A DNA stretch of 64,000 bases from Mycolicibacterium gadium (GTDB lineage: Bacteria; Actinomycetota; Actinomycetes; Mycobacteriales; Mycobacteriaceae). Under the pieces are notes generated by a model. It was not told the origin of the DNA and ran no database searches. It saw only the letters and a program-made list of their open reading frames with translations. The translations under genes and the position numbers were made by a program. The DNA lies in NCBI RefSeq assembly GCF_010728925.1, contig NZ_AP022608.1, positions 4,464,001 to 4,528,000 of the forward strand, in the 5' to 3' direction. Positions 28,156 to 36,726 of the stretch are shown here, one piece after another (within the stretch, counting starts at the first letter, position 1; each line of letters starts with the position of its first letter).

Positions 28156-28812
28156 ATGCCAGCCTCGTCACCGGAAGCCTCGAACGGGATGTCACGTCGC
28201 GAGGAACTGCTGGCCGTCGCCACCAAGCTGTTCGCCGCTCGTGGGTATCACGGCACCCGGATGGACGACGTCGCCGACGCCGTCGGCCTGAACAAGGCCA
28301 CGGTGTACCACTACTACGCCAGCAAAGCGCTGATCCTCTACGACATCTACAAGGGCGCTGCCGACTTCACCGTCGATGCCCTGCACGACGACCCGACCGC
28401 GTCGGCCAGGGAGACCATCTATCACTTCACCCGTCGGCTGCTGGTCGGCATCGCCAGCGACATCGAGCGCGCGGCGGTGTACTTCCAGGAGGGCCCCTAC
28501 ATCACGGAGTGGTTCACCGAGGATCAGGTCGCCTACATCAGGGAGAAGGAAACCCAGGTCTACGAGCACGTGCGCGACGTCATCGACCGCGGCATCGCCA
28601 GCGGCGAGTTCTACGACTGTGACAGCCACGTCCTGGCCCTCGGCTATATCGGGATGACGCTGGGGTCCTACCGCTGGCTGCGGCCGCACGGTCGGCGCAC
28701 CGCCCAGGAGATCGCCGTCGAGTTCAGCACCGCGCTGTTGCGTGGACTGATCCGCGACGAAACGGTGCGAGAGTCCGAGCCCCTCGGCGTGAACATCAGC
28801 GCAGCCAACTAG
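28156..28812 (+). CDS. TetR family transcriptional regulator (Rv0158-like)
   Basis: A 218-residue TetR regulator with the DNA-binding domain at about 18-62 (ELLAVATKLFAARGYHGTRM, then LNKATVYHYYASKALILYD) and a ligand domain resembling those of acyl-CoA-responsive TetR proteins. It is 12 bases upstream of a large acyl-CoA dehydrogenase and is likely co-transcribed with it. The position next to the transhydrogenase genes corresponds to Rv0158 in M. tuberculosis. A candidate operator is at 28101. Ligand identity is inferred from context only. Confidence 0.87.
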   Translation: MPASSPEASNGMSRREELLAVATKLFAARGYHGTRMDDVADAVGLNKATVYHYYASKALILYDIYKGAADFTVDALHDDPTASARETIYHFTRRLLVGIASDIERAAVYFQEGPYITEWFTEDQVAYIREKETQVYEHVRDVIDRGIASGEFYDCDSHVLALGYIGMTLGSYRWLRPHGRRTAQEIAVEFSTALLRGLIRDETVRESEPLGVNISAAN

Positions 28813-28824
28813 CCGTCGAGTCAG

Positions 28825-30591
28825 ATGAAATCGAACTTGCTGTCGCGACGGGATCTCGATTTCCTGCTCTACGAGTGGCTGCGGGTCGACGAACTGACCA
28901 AGCGCGACCGATTCGCCGAGCATTCCCGCGAGACGTTCGACGCGGTGCTCGAGCTGTGTGAACAGTTGGCCACCCGATATTTCGCGCCGCACAACAAGAA
29001 GAGCGACGCCGCCGAGCCGACCTTTGACGGTGACGCCGTCACCGTCATCAACGAGGTCAAAGAGGCGCTGGACGCGTTCACCCAGGCCGACCTGGTCGGC
29101 GTCGCGATGGACGCCGAGCACGGCGGAGCCCAGCTGCCCACGACGGTGGCCGAGGCCGGGTTGGCCTGGTTCTCGGCGGCCAACGTCAGCACCACCGGGT
29201 ATCTGATGCTGACCATCGCCAACGCGAACCTGATCGCGAAGTTCGGCACCCCCGAACAGATCGACGCTTTCCTTCGTCCCATGCTGGCCGGGCGGTTCAC
29301 CGGGACCATGGCACTGTCGGAGACACAGGCCGGTTCGTCACTCGCCGACATCCTCACCCGGGCCGAACCGCAGCCCGACGGCACGTACCGGCTGTTCGGT
29401 TCGAAGATGTGGATCTCCGGCGCCGAGCACGAGCTGACCGAGAACATCGTCAACCTGGTGCTGGCCAAGATCCCGGGCGGGCCGGCGGGCACCAAGGGCA
29501 TCTCGCTCTTCATCGTCCCGAAATATCTTGTCAATGACGATGGTTCGATCGGCGAGCGCAACAACGTCGTCATCGCCGGGCTGAACCACAAGATGGGGCA
29601 GCGGGGTATCACCAACACCGTCCTGAACTTCGACGGCGCCGTCGGTTATCTCGTCGGCGAACCGCACCGCGGCATCAACTACATGTTCACCATGATGAAC
29701 GAGGCACGCCTCGGGGTAGGCATGGGTGCGGTGGCACTGGGCTACACCGGATACCTCAAATCGGTGGACTACGCCCGCGAACGTCCGCAGGGCAGACCGG
29801 TGACGGCCAAGGATCCGACGACGCCGCAGATCCCGATCATCGAACACGCCGACGTCAAGCGAATGCTGTTGGCGCAGAAGGCGTATGTCGAGGGCGGGAT
29901 GGCGTTGCTGCTGTACTGCGCCAAGCTCGTCGACGTGCAGCACAGCGCCGAAACCGACGCCGAGCGCGATGCGGCGACGCTGCTACTCGACATCCTCACG
30001 CCGGTCGGCAAGAGCTGGCCGTCACAGTGGTGCCTGGAGGCCAACAGCCTCGCGATTCAGGTGCACGGCGGCTACGGCTACACCCGCGAATACGACGTCG
30101 AACAGCACTACCGCGACAACCGGCTCAACGCCATTCACGAGGGCACCCATGGCATTCAGAGCCTCGACCTGCTGGGCCGCAAGGTGACCCAGCGCGGCGG
30201 CGCCAGCCTCGCGGCGCTCGGGGCGGCGATTGCGCAGACGGTCGACGCCGCCAACGCCGCGGGCGGGGATGCCGCGGAACTGGCACCTCGGCTCGGTGCA
30301 ACCTGGCAGCGCCTGGTCGAGGTGACCACCGCAATGTTCGCTTCCGGCGACATCGATGCCGTGCTGGCCAACAGCGTCGCGTACCTCGAGGCGTTCGGCC
30401 ACATCGTGGTCGCCTGGATCTGGCTCGAGCAGGTGGTCGCCTGCAACGGTCGCGCCGGCGACTTCTACGACGGCAAACGGCAAGCCGCACGGTACTTCTT
30501 CCGGAGCGAACTGCCCAAGACGGGTCCCCAACTCGATCTCCTTGCCGCACTGGACCGCACCTCGCTGGACATGCGCGACGCCTGGTTCTAG
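28825..30591 (+). CDS. Large acyl-CoA dehydrogenase with C-terminal extension (FadE5-like)
   Basis: A 588-residue acyl-CoA dehydrogenase, about 200 residues longer than the usual 380-400. The FAD/substrate core has GTMALSETQAGSSLADILTR, GSKMWISGAEHELT and the catalytic glutamate region NRLNAIHEGTHGIQSLDLLG at about 435-455. The N-terminal (1-75) and C-terminal (460-588) extra helices fit the FadE5/AidB-like long type that handles medium to long acyl-CoA esters. It follows the TetR gene by 12 bases. The stop overlaps the 3' end of the convergent adhE1-like gene by four bases. Confidence 0.9.
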   Translation: MKSNLLSRRDLDFLLYEWLRVDELTKRDRFAEHSRETFDAVLELCEQLATRYFAPHNKKSDAAEPTFDGDAVTVINEVKEALDAFTQADLVGVAMDAEHGGAQLPTTVAEAGLAWFSAANVSTTGYLMLTIANANLIAKFGTPEQIDAFLRPMLAGRFTGTMALSETQAGSSLADILTRAEPQPDGTYRLFGSKMWISGAEHELTENIVNLVLAKIPGGPAGTKGISLFIVPKYLVNDDGSIGERNNVVIAGLNHKMGQRGITNTVLNFDGAVGYLVGEPHRGINYMFTMMNEARLGVGMGAVALGYTGYLKSVDYARERPQGRPVTAKDPTTPQIPIIEHADVKRMLLAQKAYVEGGMALLLYCAKLVDVQHSAETDAERDAATLLLDILTPVGKSWPSQWCLEANSLAIQVHGGYGYTREYDVEQHYRDNRLNAIHEGTHGIQSLDLLGRKVTQRGGASLAALGAAIAQTVDAANAAGGDAAELAPRLGATWQRLVEVTTAMFASGDIDAVLANSVAYLEAFGHIVVAWIWLEQVVACNGRAGDFYDGKRQAARYFFRSELPKTGPQLDLLAALDRTSLDMRDAWF

Positions 30592-31694
30592 TCGAACCGG
30601 ATGATCTGCCGCACGGCCTTGCCGTCGGCAAGTTGATCCATGCCGGCATTGATTTCGTCGAGCGTGATCGTCGCCGACACCAACGACTCGACCGACAGCC
30701 GGCCCGCCCGCCACAGACCGACGAAGTGCGGGATCTCGCGCGAGGGCACGGCAGATCCGAGATAGCTCCCGATCAGCGACCGCCCCTCTGCGACAAAGCC
30801 CAACGGCGACAGGTTGACTCGCGCATCCGGGCGGGGGAGTCCGACACAGACGGTGCGGCCGCCCGCAGCGGTGAGGTCGACGGCGGTCTCCACTGCCTGG
30901 GGATGCCCGACCGCCTCGATCACGACGGCGGCCTTGAGCCCGGCCTCGCGCGCTTCGTCCGCCGTGTAGGCCTCGTGCACGCCCATGGTGCGGGCCAGCT
31001 CGAGCTTGGCGGGTAGCTGATCGACCCCGACGACGCGGACATCGTCGTGCGAGAGAGCGGTCAGCACCGCAGCCATGCCCACCCCGCCGAGTCCCACGAC
31101 GATCACGGTCTCACCCGGTCGTGGCCGTCCGGCGTTGATCACCGCGCCGCCGCCGGTCAGCACCGCACAGCCGAGCAGCGCCGCGACCTCCGCGGGTACG
31201 TCGGTGGGCACTGGAACGACCGAACGGTGGTCGACGACGGCGTGCGTGGCGAAACCCGAGACGCCGAGGTGATGGTGGACCGGCTGACCTTCGCGGGAGA
31301 GCCTGCGTTCACCGGTCATCAGAGTGCCGGCGGTATTGGCGGCGGTCCCGGGTATGCAGGGGGTGAGCCCGTTGGTCGCGCACGCCTCGCAGGCACCGCA
31401 CCGCGGCAGGAAGGTCATCACCAAACGCTGACCGACGGCCGCGTTCGAACCTCCGGGCCCGACCTCCTCGACGACGCCCGCCGCCTCGTGTCCCAACAGC
31501 ATCGGCACGGGCCGGACTCTGCTGCCGTCGACGACGGACAGGTCGGAATGGCACATTCCGGCGGCTTCGATGCGGACGAGCAGTTCACCCTCGCCCGGGG
31601 GAGCCAGGTCGAGGTCGTGCACCACCAGCGGCCTGGTTTCGGCGTACGGCCTTTCGAGTCCGATCTGTTCGAGTACGGCGCCGCTGATCCTCAT
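30588..31694 (-). CDS. adhE1: Zinc-dependent alcohol dehydrogenase (AdhE1-like, class III type)
   Basis: A 368-residue zinc alcohol dehydrogenase, converting alcohols to aldehydes with NAD(P). Catalytic zinc ligands are seen in GMCHSDLSVV and LLGHEAAGVV, the structural zinc cysteines in CGACEACATNGLTPC, and the cofactor fold in VIVVGLGGVGMAAVLTAL. ATG 31694 starts the family homology (MRISGAVLEQ). The position upstream of the thioesterase/SRPBCC pair and mce1 corresponds to Rv0162c. It is divergent from the hydrolase-LuxR gene. Confidence 0.88.
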   Translation of the reverse strand: MRISGAVLEQIGLERPYAETRPLVVHDLDLAPPGEGELLVRIEAAGMCHSDLSVVDGSRVRPVPMLLGHEAAGVVEEVGPGGSNAAVGQRLVMTFLPRCGACEACATNGLTPCIPGTAANTAGTLMTGERRLSREGQPVHHHLGVSGFATHAVVDHRSVVPVPTDVPAEVAALLGCAVLTGGGAVINAGRPRPGETVIVVGLGGVGMAAVLTALSHDDVRVVGVDQLPAKLELARTMGVHEAYTADEAREAGLKAAVVIEAVGHPQAVETAVDLTAAGGRTVCVGLPRPDARVNLSPLGFVAEGRSLIGSYLGSAVPSREIPHFVGLWRAGRLSVESLVSATITLDEINAGMDQLADGKAVRQIIRFD

Positions 31695-31823
31695 CACTAC
31701 AGCCTGCCCGCAACGACGCCGAGTCGACAATCCGCCGCCGAATTCGCATTACGCTGCTGGTGATGCTGGACAGGTCCGAGATCCGGTTTCTGCCCGTCGG
31801 CGGACGCCGGCTGGCGTACGAGG

Positions 31824-32804
31824 TTGCGCGGCAGCGGTCCACCGCTGGTCGCTCCGGCGTGGTGGGTCAGTCACCTCGAACTGGATTGGCAGGACCCCGA
31901 TTTCCGTCGATTATGGGACGGAATCGCCGACGGATACACATTGATCCGGTACGACCGGCTCGGAGTCGGCATGTCGGACCACACGCTGCACGAGTCCGAC
32001 CTGACCCTCGACGGCGAGGTCGCGACGTTGCGCGCGCTCGTCGACGAGCTCGGGCTCGACCGCGTTTCGCTCCTCGGCGGCTCGTCCGGGAGCTGCACGG
32101 CGGTCGCCTTTGCCGCGGCATTTCCCGAGCGGGTCGAGCGGCTGGTGTTGTACGGGTCTTACCCGGACGGAACGGCGATCACGGCGCCTGGGGTGGGCGA
32201 CGCGATACTGGCTGCGATACAGGCACATTGGGGCTTGGGCTCACGTCTGCTCGGCGACATCTTTCTCGGCGGCGCCAACGCTGACGAGCACGAGCGTTTC
32301 GGTCGGTTGCAGCGTGAGTCCGCGACGGCCGAGACCGCCGCAGCGGTGTTGGCCCTCGTCTACCGGCTCGATGTTCGAGACCGGCTTCCGCTCGTCCGCT
32401 CGCCGACGTGGGTGGTGCATCGCCGTGACGACCGTGCCGTGCCGTACCGGCTCGGGCGCGAGGTCGCGGCGGCGATTCCGGGGGCGACATTCATCCCGCT
32501 GAAAGGGAGCGCGCACTTCCCGTGGCACGGTGACGCCGATTCCGTTGTTCGCGCATGCCGCGAAGCGCTGGGACCGGCACCGGCACTGCCGCACGCTACG
32601 AGCGCGCCGGAGCAGGTCCTGTCGGCTCGTGAACGCGAAATCCTCGCGTGCATCGCGCGTGGCCTCAGCGATCGTGAAATCGCGGAGCACCTCGTGCTCA
32701 GCTCGCACACCGTGCATCGGCACGTCGCGAACATCCGCCGCAAGCTGGGCCGCACTTCACGAACTGCCGCCGTCGCCGAAGCTGCGCGTCTCGGAATCTT
32801 GTGA
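31824..32804 (+). CDS. Alpha/beta hydrolase-LuxR fusion regulator, N-terminus split by a frameshift
   Basis: A one-component protein with an alpha/beta hydrolase domain at about 10-250 (YDRLGVGMSD, nucleophile elbow LLGGSSGSCTAVAF, histidine in KGSAHFPWHGD) and a C-terminal LuxR helix-turn-helix (LSAREREILACIARGLSDREI, then SSHTVHRHVANIRRKLG). This 326-codon frame begins at TTG 31824. The true N-terminus appears to start at ATG 31763 in another frame (LDRSEIRFLPVGGRRLAYEV) and runs into this one if a single T is removed near 31824. Whether a functional protein is made is therefore uncertain. The family probably senses or cleaves a small ester or lactone. Confidence 0.75.
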   Translation: MRGSGPPLVAPAWWVSHLELDWQDPDFRRLWDGIADGYTLIRYDRLGVGMSDHTLHESDLTLDGEVATLRALVDELGLDRVSLLGGSSGSCTAVAFAAAFPERVERLVLYGSYPDGTAITAPGVGDAILAAIQAHWGLGSRLLGDIFLGGANADEHERFGRLQRESATAETAAAVLALVYRLDVRDRLPLVRSPTWVVHRRDDRAVPYRLGREVAAAIPGATFIPLKGSAHFPWHGDADSVVRACREALGPAPALPHATSAPEQVLSAREREILACIARGLSDREIAEHLVLSSHTVHRHVANIRRKLGRTSRTAAVAEAARLGIL

Positions 32805-32884
32805 CATGGCCGCAACGGGCCATCCGCAGAAGATGGCCGCATCGGGCGATGCGCGCGCCCGGTGACCGCGCCTAGCTTTGCGGC

Positions 32885-33568
32885 ATGACCGACATCGCCA
32901 GCATCAATTCGACTGCGCCGGTGGACCCGCCATCCGCCGCGTGGCTGCGGATCTTCGCCATGGTGTACGACCCCTTCCTCTGGCTGGGTGAAATCGCAGG
33001 CATGCGGCACCGGCGTGCAACCCTGCTCGCCGACGCCTACGGTCGCGTGGTCGAGATCGGCTCCGGGACCGGACTGAACATCGCGCACTATCCGGAGGCG
33101 GTCACCGAGCTGCTGCTGACCGAACCCGAACCGGGAATGCGCAAGAAGCTCGCGCGCCGGACAGACGTAAACCGTTGTGCTACCGAAGTTGTCGACGCTC
33201 AAGCAGAGCGGCTGCCATTCGCCGACGCCTCAGTGGATACCGTCGTTTCCACGCTCGCCCTGTGCACGGTCGACGACCCCGACGCTGCGCTGCACGAGAT
33301 TGCGCGTGTACTCCGGCCCGGTGGGCAGCTGCTGTTCATCGAACATGTGCGGGCGGGCTCACGGTTGCTGGCGGCGGTCCAGGACAAGCTGGCCGGACCG
33401 TGGCGCCACTTCGCAGGCGGCTGTCGCTGCAACCGCGACACCGTCGGACGGATGCGCGCCTGCGGCTTCACAGTCGCGGCCCAAGACGTTGTGTGGCGCG
33501 GCATGCCGGCGATCGTCCATCCCCTCGCCATGGGTCTTGCGACACCAGACCACGTCAACCGAATCTGA
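32885..33568 (+). CDS. Class I SAM-dependent methyltransferase (UbiE-like)
   Basis: A 227-residue methyltransferase with motif I VVEIGSGTGLNIAHYP at about 49-64, the acidic LLLTEPEPGMRKKL, motif II DASVDTVVSTLALCTVDDP and motif III VLRPGGQLLFIEHVRAG. It resembles proteins annotated as phospholipid or menaquinone/ubiquinone methyltransferases, and the C-terminal cysteine-containing HFAGGCRCNRDT is common in that set. The substrate is unknown. It is a single gene between the hydrolase-LuxR gene and the thioesterase gene. Confidence 0.85.
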   Translation: MTDIASINSTAPVDPPSAAWLRIFAMVYDPFLWLGEIAGMRHRRATLLADAYGRVVEIGSGTGLNIAHYPEAVTELLLTEPEPGMRKKLARRTDVNRCATEVVDAQAERLPFADASVDTVVSTLALCTVDDPDAALHEIARVLRPGGQLLFIEHVRAGSRLLAAVQDKLAGPWRHFAGGCRCNRDTVGRMRACGFTVAAQDVVWRGMPAIVHPLAMGLATPDHVNRI

Positions 33569-33595
33569 AGGGGCGGCGCCTGCGAGACTGCTGCC

Positions 33596-34042
33596 ATGAC
33601 CGGTAGCGAGCGGGAGCTCACCAGTGCCGACTTTCCGGTGCACTGGCCGGTGTCGACGAGATGGACCGACAACGACATGTTCGGCCACCTCAACAACGCG
33701 GTGTACTACGCACTGTTCGACACGGCGATCAACGGCTGGATCAACACCAACTGCGACATCGACCCGACAACCGTGGACTGGCTGGGTGTGGTTGCTGAGT
33801 CGGGATGCAAGTACTTCGCCGAATTGCGATTCCCTGAAACGCTTTTCGTCGGGTTGGCGGCCACCCGGCTGGGCACCAGCAGCGTGACATACCGGTTGGG
33901 GCTATGGCAGGCGGGTGGACCCGACGAACCCGTCGCGGCGGTCGGCCACTGGGTGCATGTGTACGTCGACCGGGCGAACCGCCGACCCGTGCCGATCCCG
34001 GCGGTCATCCGCTCGCTGCTCGAAAAGGCGTGCGTCGACTAG
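33596..34042 (+). CDS. Acyl-CoA thioesterase, hot-dog fold (Rv0163-like)
   Basis: A 148-residue hot-dog-fold thioesterase of the 4-hydroxybenzoyl-CoA thioesterase (YbgC/FadM) type, releasing fatty acids from acyl-CoA. The signature is STRWTDNDMFGHLNNAVYYALFD at about 20-42, with the aspartate of this family. It begins 27 bases after the methyltransferase and ends 16 bases before the SRPBCC gene, matching Rv0163-Rv0164 just upstream of mce1 in M. tuberculosis. The acyl substrate is not predictable. Confidence 0.88.
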   Translation: MTGSERELTSADFPVHWPVSTRWTDNDMFGHLNNAVYYALFDTAINGWINTNCDIDPTTVDWLGVVAESGCKYFAELRFPETLFVGLAATRLGTSSVTYRLGLWQAGGPDEPVAAVGHWVHVYVDRANRRPVPIPAVIRSLLEKACVD

Positions 34043-34058
34043 TCGATATGCTCGTGCA

Positions 34059-34499
34059 ATGCCGTTTGTGAGCAAGACCGTCGAGGTCACCGCCCCCGCC
34101 GAGGCGATCATGGGGATCGTCGCGGACTTCGAGTCGTACCCGGTGTGGAACGAGGAGATCAAGGGCTCCTGGGTGCTGGCGCGCTACGACGACGGCCGGC
34201 CCAGCCAGCTACGTCTCGACGTCGTCGTCCAGGGGCAGTCGGGCACCTTCATCACCGCGGTCTACTACCCCGACGAGAACCAGATCCAGACGGTGCTGCA
34301 GCAGGGTGAGTTCTTCGAGAAGCAGGAACAGAAGTTCGCGGTCGTGCCGATGGGGGCGACGTCGCTGCTGACGGTCGACCTTGATGTCGAGACGAAACTG
34401 CCGATCCCGAGCCAGATGGTGAAGAAGGCGATCGGCGACACGCTTGACTACCTGGCGGACAATCTGAAGGCCCGCGCCGAGGAACTGTCCGCTTCATAG
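34059..34499 (+). CDS. SRPBCC/polyketide cyclase family protein (Rv0164, TB18.5-like)
   Basis: A 146-residue START/SRPBCC-fold protein with a deep hydrophobic pocket expected to bind lipids. The start VSKTVEVTAPAEAIMGIVAD and ESYPVWNEEIKGSWVL are hallmarks of the family, and the C-terminal long helix closes the pocket. The M. tuberculosis counterpart Rv0164 (TB18.5) is a known T-cell antigen. ATG 34059 is 16 bases after the thioesterase stop. The IS30-type element lies immediately downstream, after 47 bases. Confidence 0.88.
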   Translation: MPFVSKTVEVTAPAEAIMGIVADFESYPVWNEEIKGSWVLARYDDGRPSQLRLDVVVQGQSGTFITAVYYPDENQIQTVLQQGEFFEKQEQKFAVVPMGATSLLTVDLDVETKLPIPSQMVKKAIGDTLDYLADNLKARAEELSAS

Positions 34500-34542
34500 C
34501 CGGCCCGAGTGTGGGCTCGTTGCACGCAGATCAGGGGCGGTT

Positions 34543-35836
34543 TCAAGCGGTAGATGCAACAGCGGGTGGTTTGGACGGGTTGGACAGTAGTTCGTCGAGG
34601 GCTTCGGCGGGTGTTTTCCAGCTCAAGGTTTCGCGGGGCCGGCGGTTGAGTTTGGTCGCGACGTAGTCGAGGTAATCGGCCGGAAAGACCGATAGGTCGG
34701 TGCCTTTGGCAAAGTATTGGCGCAGTAGGCCGTTGGTGTTCTCATTGGTGCCGCGCTGCCACGGGGAGTGCGGATCGCAGAAGTAAATATTGAGCTCGGC
34801 GGCTTGGGCGATCGCCGCATGGTTGGCCATCTCGCTGCCCTGATCCCAGGTCAGTGTTTTGCGCAGGATCACCGGCAGTTGCGCCATTTTCGCCACGATC
34901 GCTTCCTGCACGGCCACGGCGGTGTGATCGTCGGGCAGATGCAGCAGCATCACAAACCGGGTCATCCGTTCGACCACGGTGCCAATCGCTGAACCCGAGG
35001 CAGTACTGCCCAGGATCAGATCGCCCTCCCAATGCCCGGGCACCGCGCGGTCTTCAGCCTCGGGTGGACGCTCACTGATGTTGACCATGTCGCGGATGCG
35101 ACCACGGCGTTCATCGGGGCGGCGCTGGGGCTTACGCAACGCTCGCCCGGTGCGCAGACAGGTATGCAGTTCGCGACGCAGACTGCCTTTGCCCTGGACA
35201 TAAATCGAGGTGTAGATGGTTTCGTGCGACACCCGCATCTCCACATCGTCGGGAAAATCCAGCACCAACCGCTTGGCGATCTGCTTGGGACTGTGCTCGT
35301 CGAGCAGCCGGGCCTGCACTTCATCGTGCAGCTTCTCGCTAACAGCCAGCTTGCCCGCTTTCGGGCGACGCGCCCGCCGATCAGAGTATGCCTGCGCCGT
35401 CAGCGCGCAGTAGCCCCCCGCGGCGCTGCGTACTCTGGCGTGCCCCGAAGGCATGCTTTCGCCGATACCCTGAGTTGCGGTCCGGGTGATCGACGGTGTG
35501 TCGGCCGTTGTTGTCGATTTCGCGTTTGATTGTCGACGCCGGCCGAGGAGGTAACAGCCGGCTACCAATCGCACGCAGCGACTCATTGGTCGCCACGCCG
35601 ATTTCGATCTGAATCCGATCCTGCAGCGTCATCCGCGGCTTCAGGCCCGATGAGCTGGGCACTACCGATCGTGGTTTCACCCCGCCAGCGTCGCGGAACC
35701 AGCGAAATCCCGTGCGCCTCGACACGCCGACAGCCCAGCTTGCCTCCTCGACAGTATGGCCATCACTGACATGCCTCCAGAACTGACGAACAACAGAGCT
35801 CAAAGTCAAAACAGACAACGCAACACGCCTCCACAC
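34543..35836 (-). pseudogene. IS30-family transposase, split in two frames
   Basis: Two overlapping minus-strand frames make up one DDE transposase. The upstream part (35836 to about 35420) holds the helix-turn-helix regions EEASWAVGVSRRTGFRWFRD and PASTIKREIDNNG; the downstream part (about 35410 to 34543) holds the integrase core with EGDLILGS, LTWDQGSEMANH and RGTNENTNGLLRQYF, supplying the D, D and E residues. Both join cleanly around 35415 if one G is removed from a run of six G (minus strand), giving TQRRGG then YCALTAQAYSDRRARRPK. IS30 elements normally use one frame, so this copy is probably inactive unless slippage corrects it. Confidence 0.85.
34547..34562 (+). repeat. Left terminal inverted repeat of the IS30-type element
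   Basis: GCGGTAGATGCAACAG pairs with the reverse complement of 35847-35862 (GGGGTCGATGCAACAG), differing at two positions. It overlaps the last codons of the transposase. Confidence 0.65.
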
Positions 35837-35846
35837 GAATCAGAGA

Positions 35847-35862
35847 CTGTTGCATCGACCCC
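35847..35862 (-). repeat. Right terminal inverted repeat of the IS30-type element
   Basis: CTGTTGCATCGACCCC on the plus strand is the inverted partner of 34547-34562. It stands 11 bases upstream of the first transposase codon at 35836 and 53 bases from the mce1R stop. Confidence 0.65.
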
Positions 35863-35914
35863 TAGACCCCAAGAGGTCGATCGCGTGCGGGTAACCTACG
35901 GCCGCGCAAGAAAC

Positions 35915-36607
35915 TCAGCCCCACAATTTCGTCTCGTCGAGCCGGGCGATCAGCCGCTGCGCGCCGTCGTCGAACTCGCCCCCGGTCAGCCTGACCACCG
36001 TGTCGACATCGCCCTTGCGCAGCGCCGCGATCATCGCGCGATGCCCGGCGATCGCGGAAACCCCCCACTGTGGGCTGGCCGCATAGATGTGGCCCGGCAG
36101 ATATCGCGCCACATGTAAGAGGAACCACGCGAGCTTGATGCGACCGGTGGATCGGTTGAACGCCCGGTGGAACGCGAACTCCGCCGACGCAATCGCGTCG
36201 GGCTCGCGGTTGTCGAGGGCCTCGGCCAGAGCTTCGTTGAGATGCTCCAGCTCGTCGATCTGCGCCGGGGTGATCCGCTCGGCCGCCGTCGCCGCCAACT
36301 CCCTGGCGATCGTCGCCTGTAGCCAGAAGATGTCCTCTACATCGCCGCGGGTCAGCGGAACCACGACGTGACCGCGGTGCGGTTCGAGCGCAACCATGCC
36401 CTCGCCGCGCAGGGTGCGCAGCGCCTCGCGGACCGGCGTGATGCTGACGCCCAGCTCAGCGGCGGTCTCATCCAGACGGATGAAGGTCCCCGGCCGCAGG
36501 ACACCGGTCATGATGTCGGTGCGCAGCCGGGCCGCCACCTGTTCGGACAGCTGCTCGCGCCGCACCGCGCGTCGGGGCTTCGCCCGGGCTTTCGAGGGTG
36601 CGTTCAC
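35915..36607 (-). CDS. mce1R: GntR/FadR-type regulator of the mce1 operon
   Basis: A 230-residue FadR-subfamily GntR regulator, the counterpart of Mce1R (Rv0165c), which represses the mce1 operon in M. tuberculosis. The winged helix is at about 14-80 (EQVAARLRTDIMTGVLRPG, LGVSITPVREALRTLRGEGM) and the C-terminal all-helical ligand domain follows. GTG 36607 is preferred since GGAGAG lies four bases before it and a fadD5 promoter occupies 36635-36663; ATG 36658 in frame is an alternative. It is divergent from fadD5. The ligand is likely an acyl-CoA or fatty acid, by analogy. Confidence 0.88.
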   Translation of the reverse strand: MNAPSKARAKPRRAVRREQLSEQVAARLRTDIMTGVLRPGTFIRLDETAAELGVSITPVREALRTLRGEGMVALEPHRGHVVVPLTRGDVEDIFWLQATIARELAATAAERITPAQIDELEHLNEALAEALDNREPDAIASAEFAFHRAFNRSTGRIKLAWFLLHVARYLPGHIYAASPQWGVSAIAGHRAMIAALRKGDVDTVVRLTGGEFDDGAQRLIARLDETKLWG

Positions 36608-36634
36608 TGGCTCTCCGGTTCGTCTGGCGTGGGG

Positions 36635-36663
36635 TTGTACCCGAGCCGCCGAGGCCATACTGT
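36635..36663 (+). promoter_or_regulatory. fadD5/mce1 operon promoter candidate
   Basis: TTGTAC (36635-36640), a 17-base spacer and TACTGT (36658-36663) form a reasonable promoter in the divergent mce1R-fadD5 region. The expected start near 36670 is just upstream of the palindrome at 36682, where a bound regulator would block transcription. Confidence 0.45.
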
Positions 36664-36681
36664 GACCGGGGCAACACCATG

Positions 36682-36691
36682 TTTGATCAAA
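36682..36691. promoter_or_regulatory. Perfect palindrome TTTGATCAAA, candidate Mce1R operator
   Basis: TTTGATCAAA is a 10-base perfect palindrome followed by TATCA, giving a second half-site. It is A/T-rich in very GC-rich DNA and lies between the mce1R and fadD5 starts, so it is a good candidate for the site bound by the GntR-type regulator. It falls inside the coding frame only if fadD5 begins at ATG 36679. Confidence 0.5.
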
Positions 36692-36726
36692 TATCACCCC
36701 AGCGCAACCGGAGGGGACACTCGCCG

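Larger units (their letters stand above)
34547..35862 (-). mobile_element. IS30-family insertion sequence
   Basis: An element of about 1.3 kb bounded by imperfect 16-base inverted repeats (34547-34562 and 35847-35862; 14 of 16 match, sharing GATGCAACAG at the inner end). It contains only the transposase. It has inserted between the Rv0164-like gene and the mce1 regulator gene without breaking either. The transposase stop codon (34543) falls just outside the left repeat, so the true end may lie a few bases further out. I could not identify a target duplication with certainty. Confidence 0.75.

Noticed and set aside
31441..31455. LexA (SOS) box around GTTCGAAC
   Set aside because: It is a contiguous palindrome inside the adhE1-like coding region, not the spaced mycobacterial SOS box.
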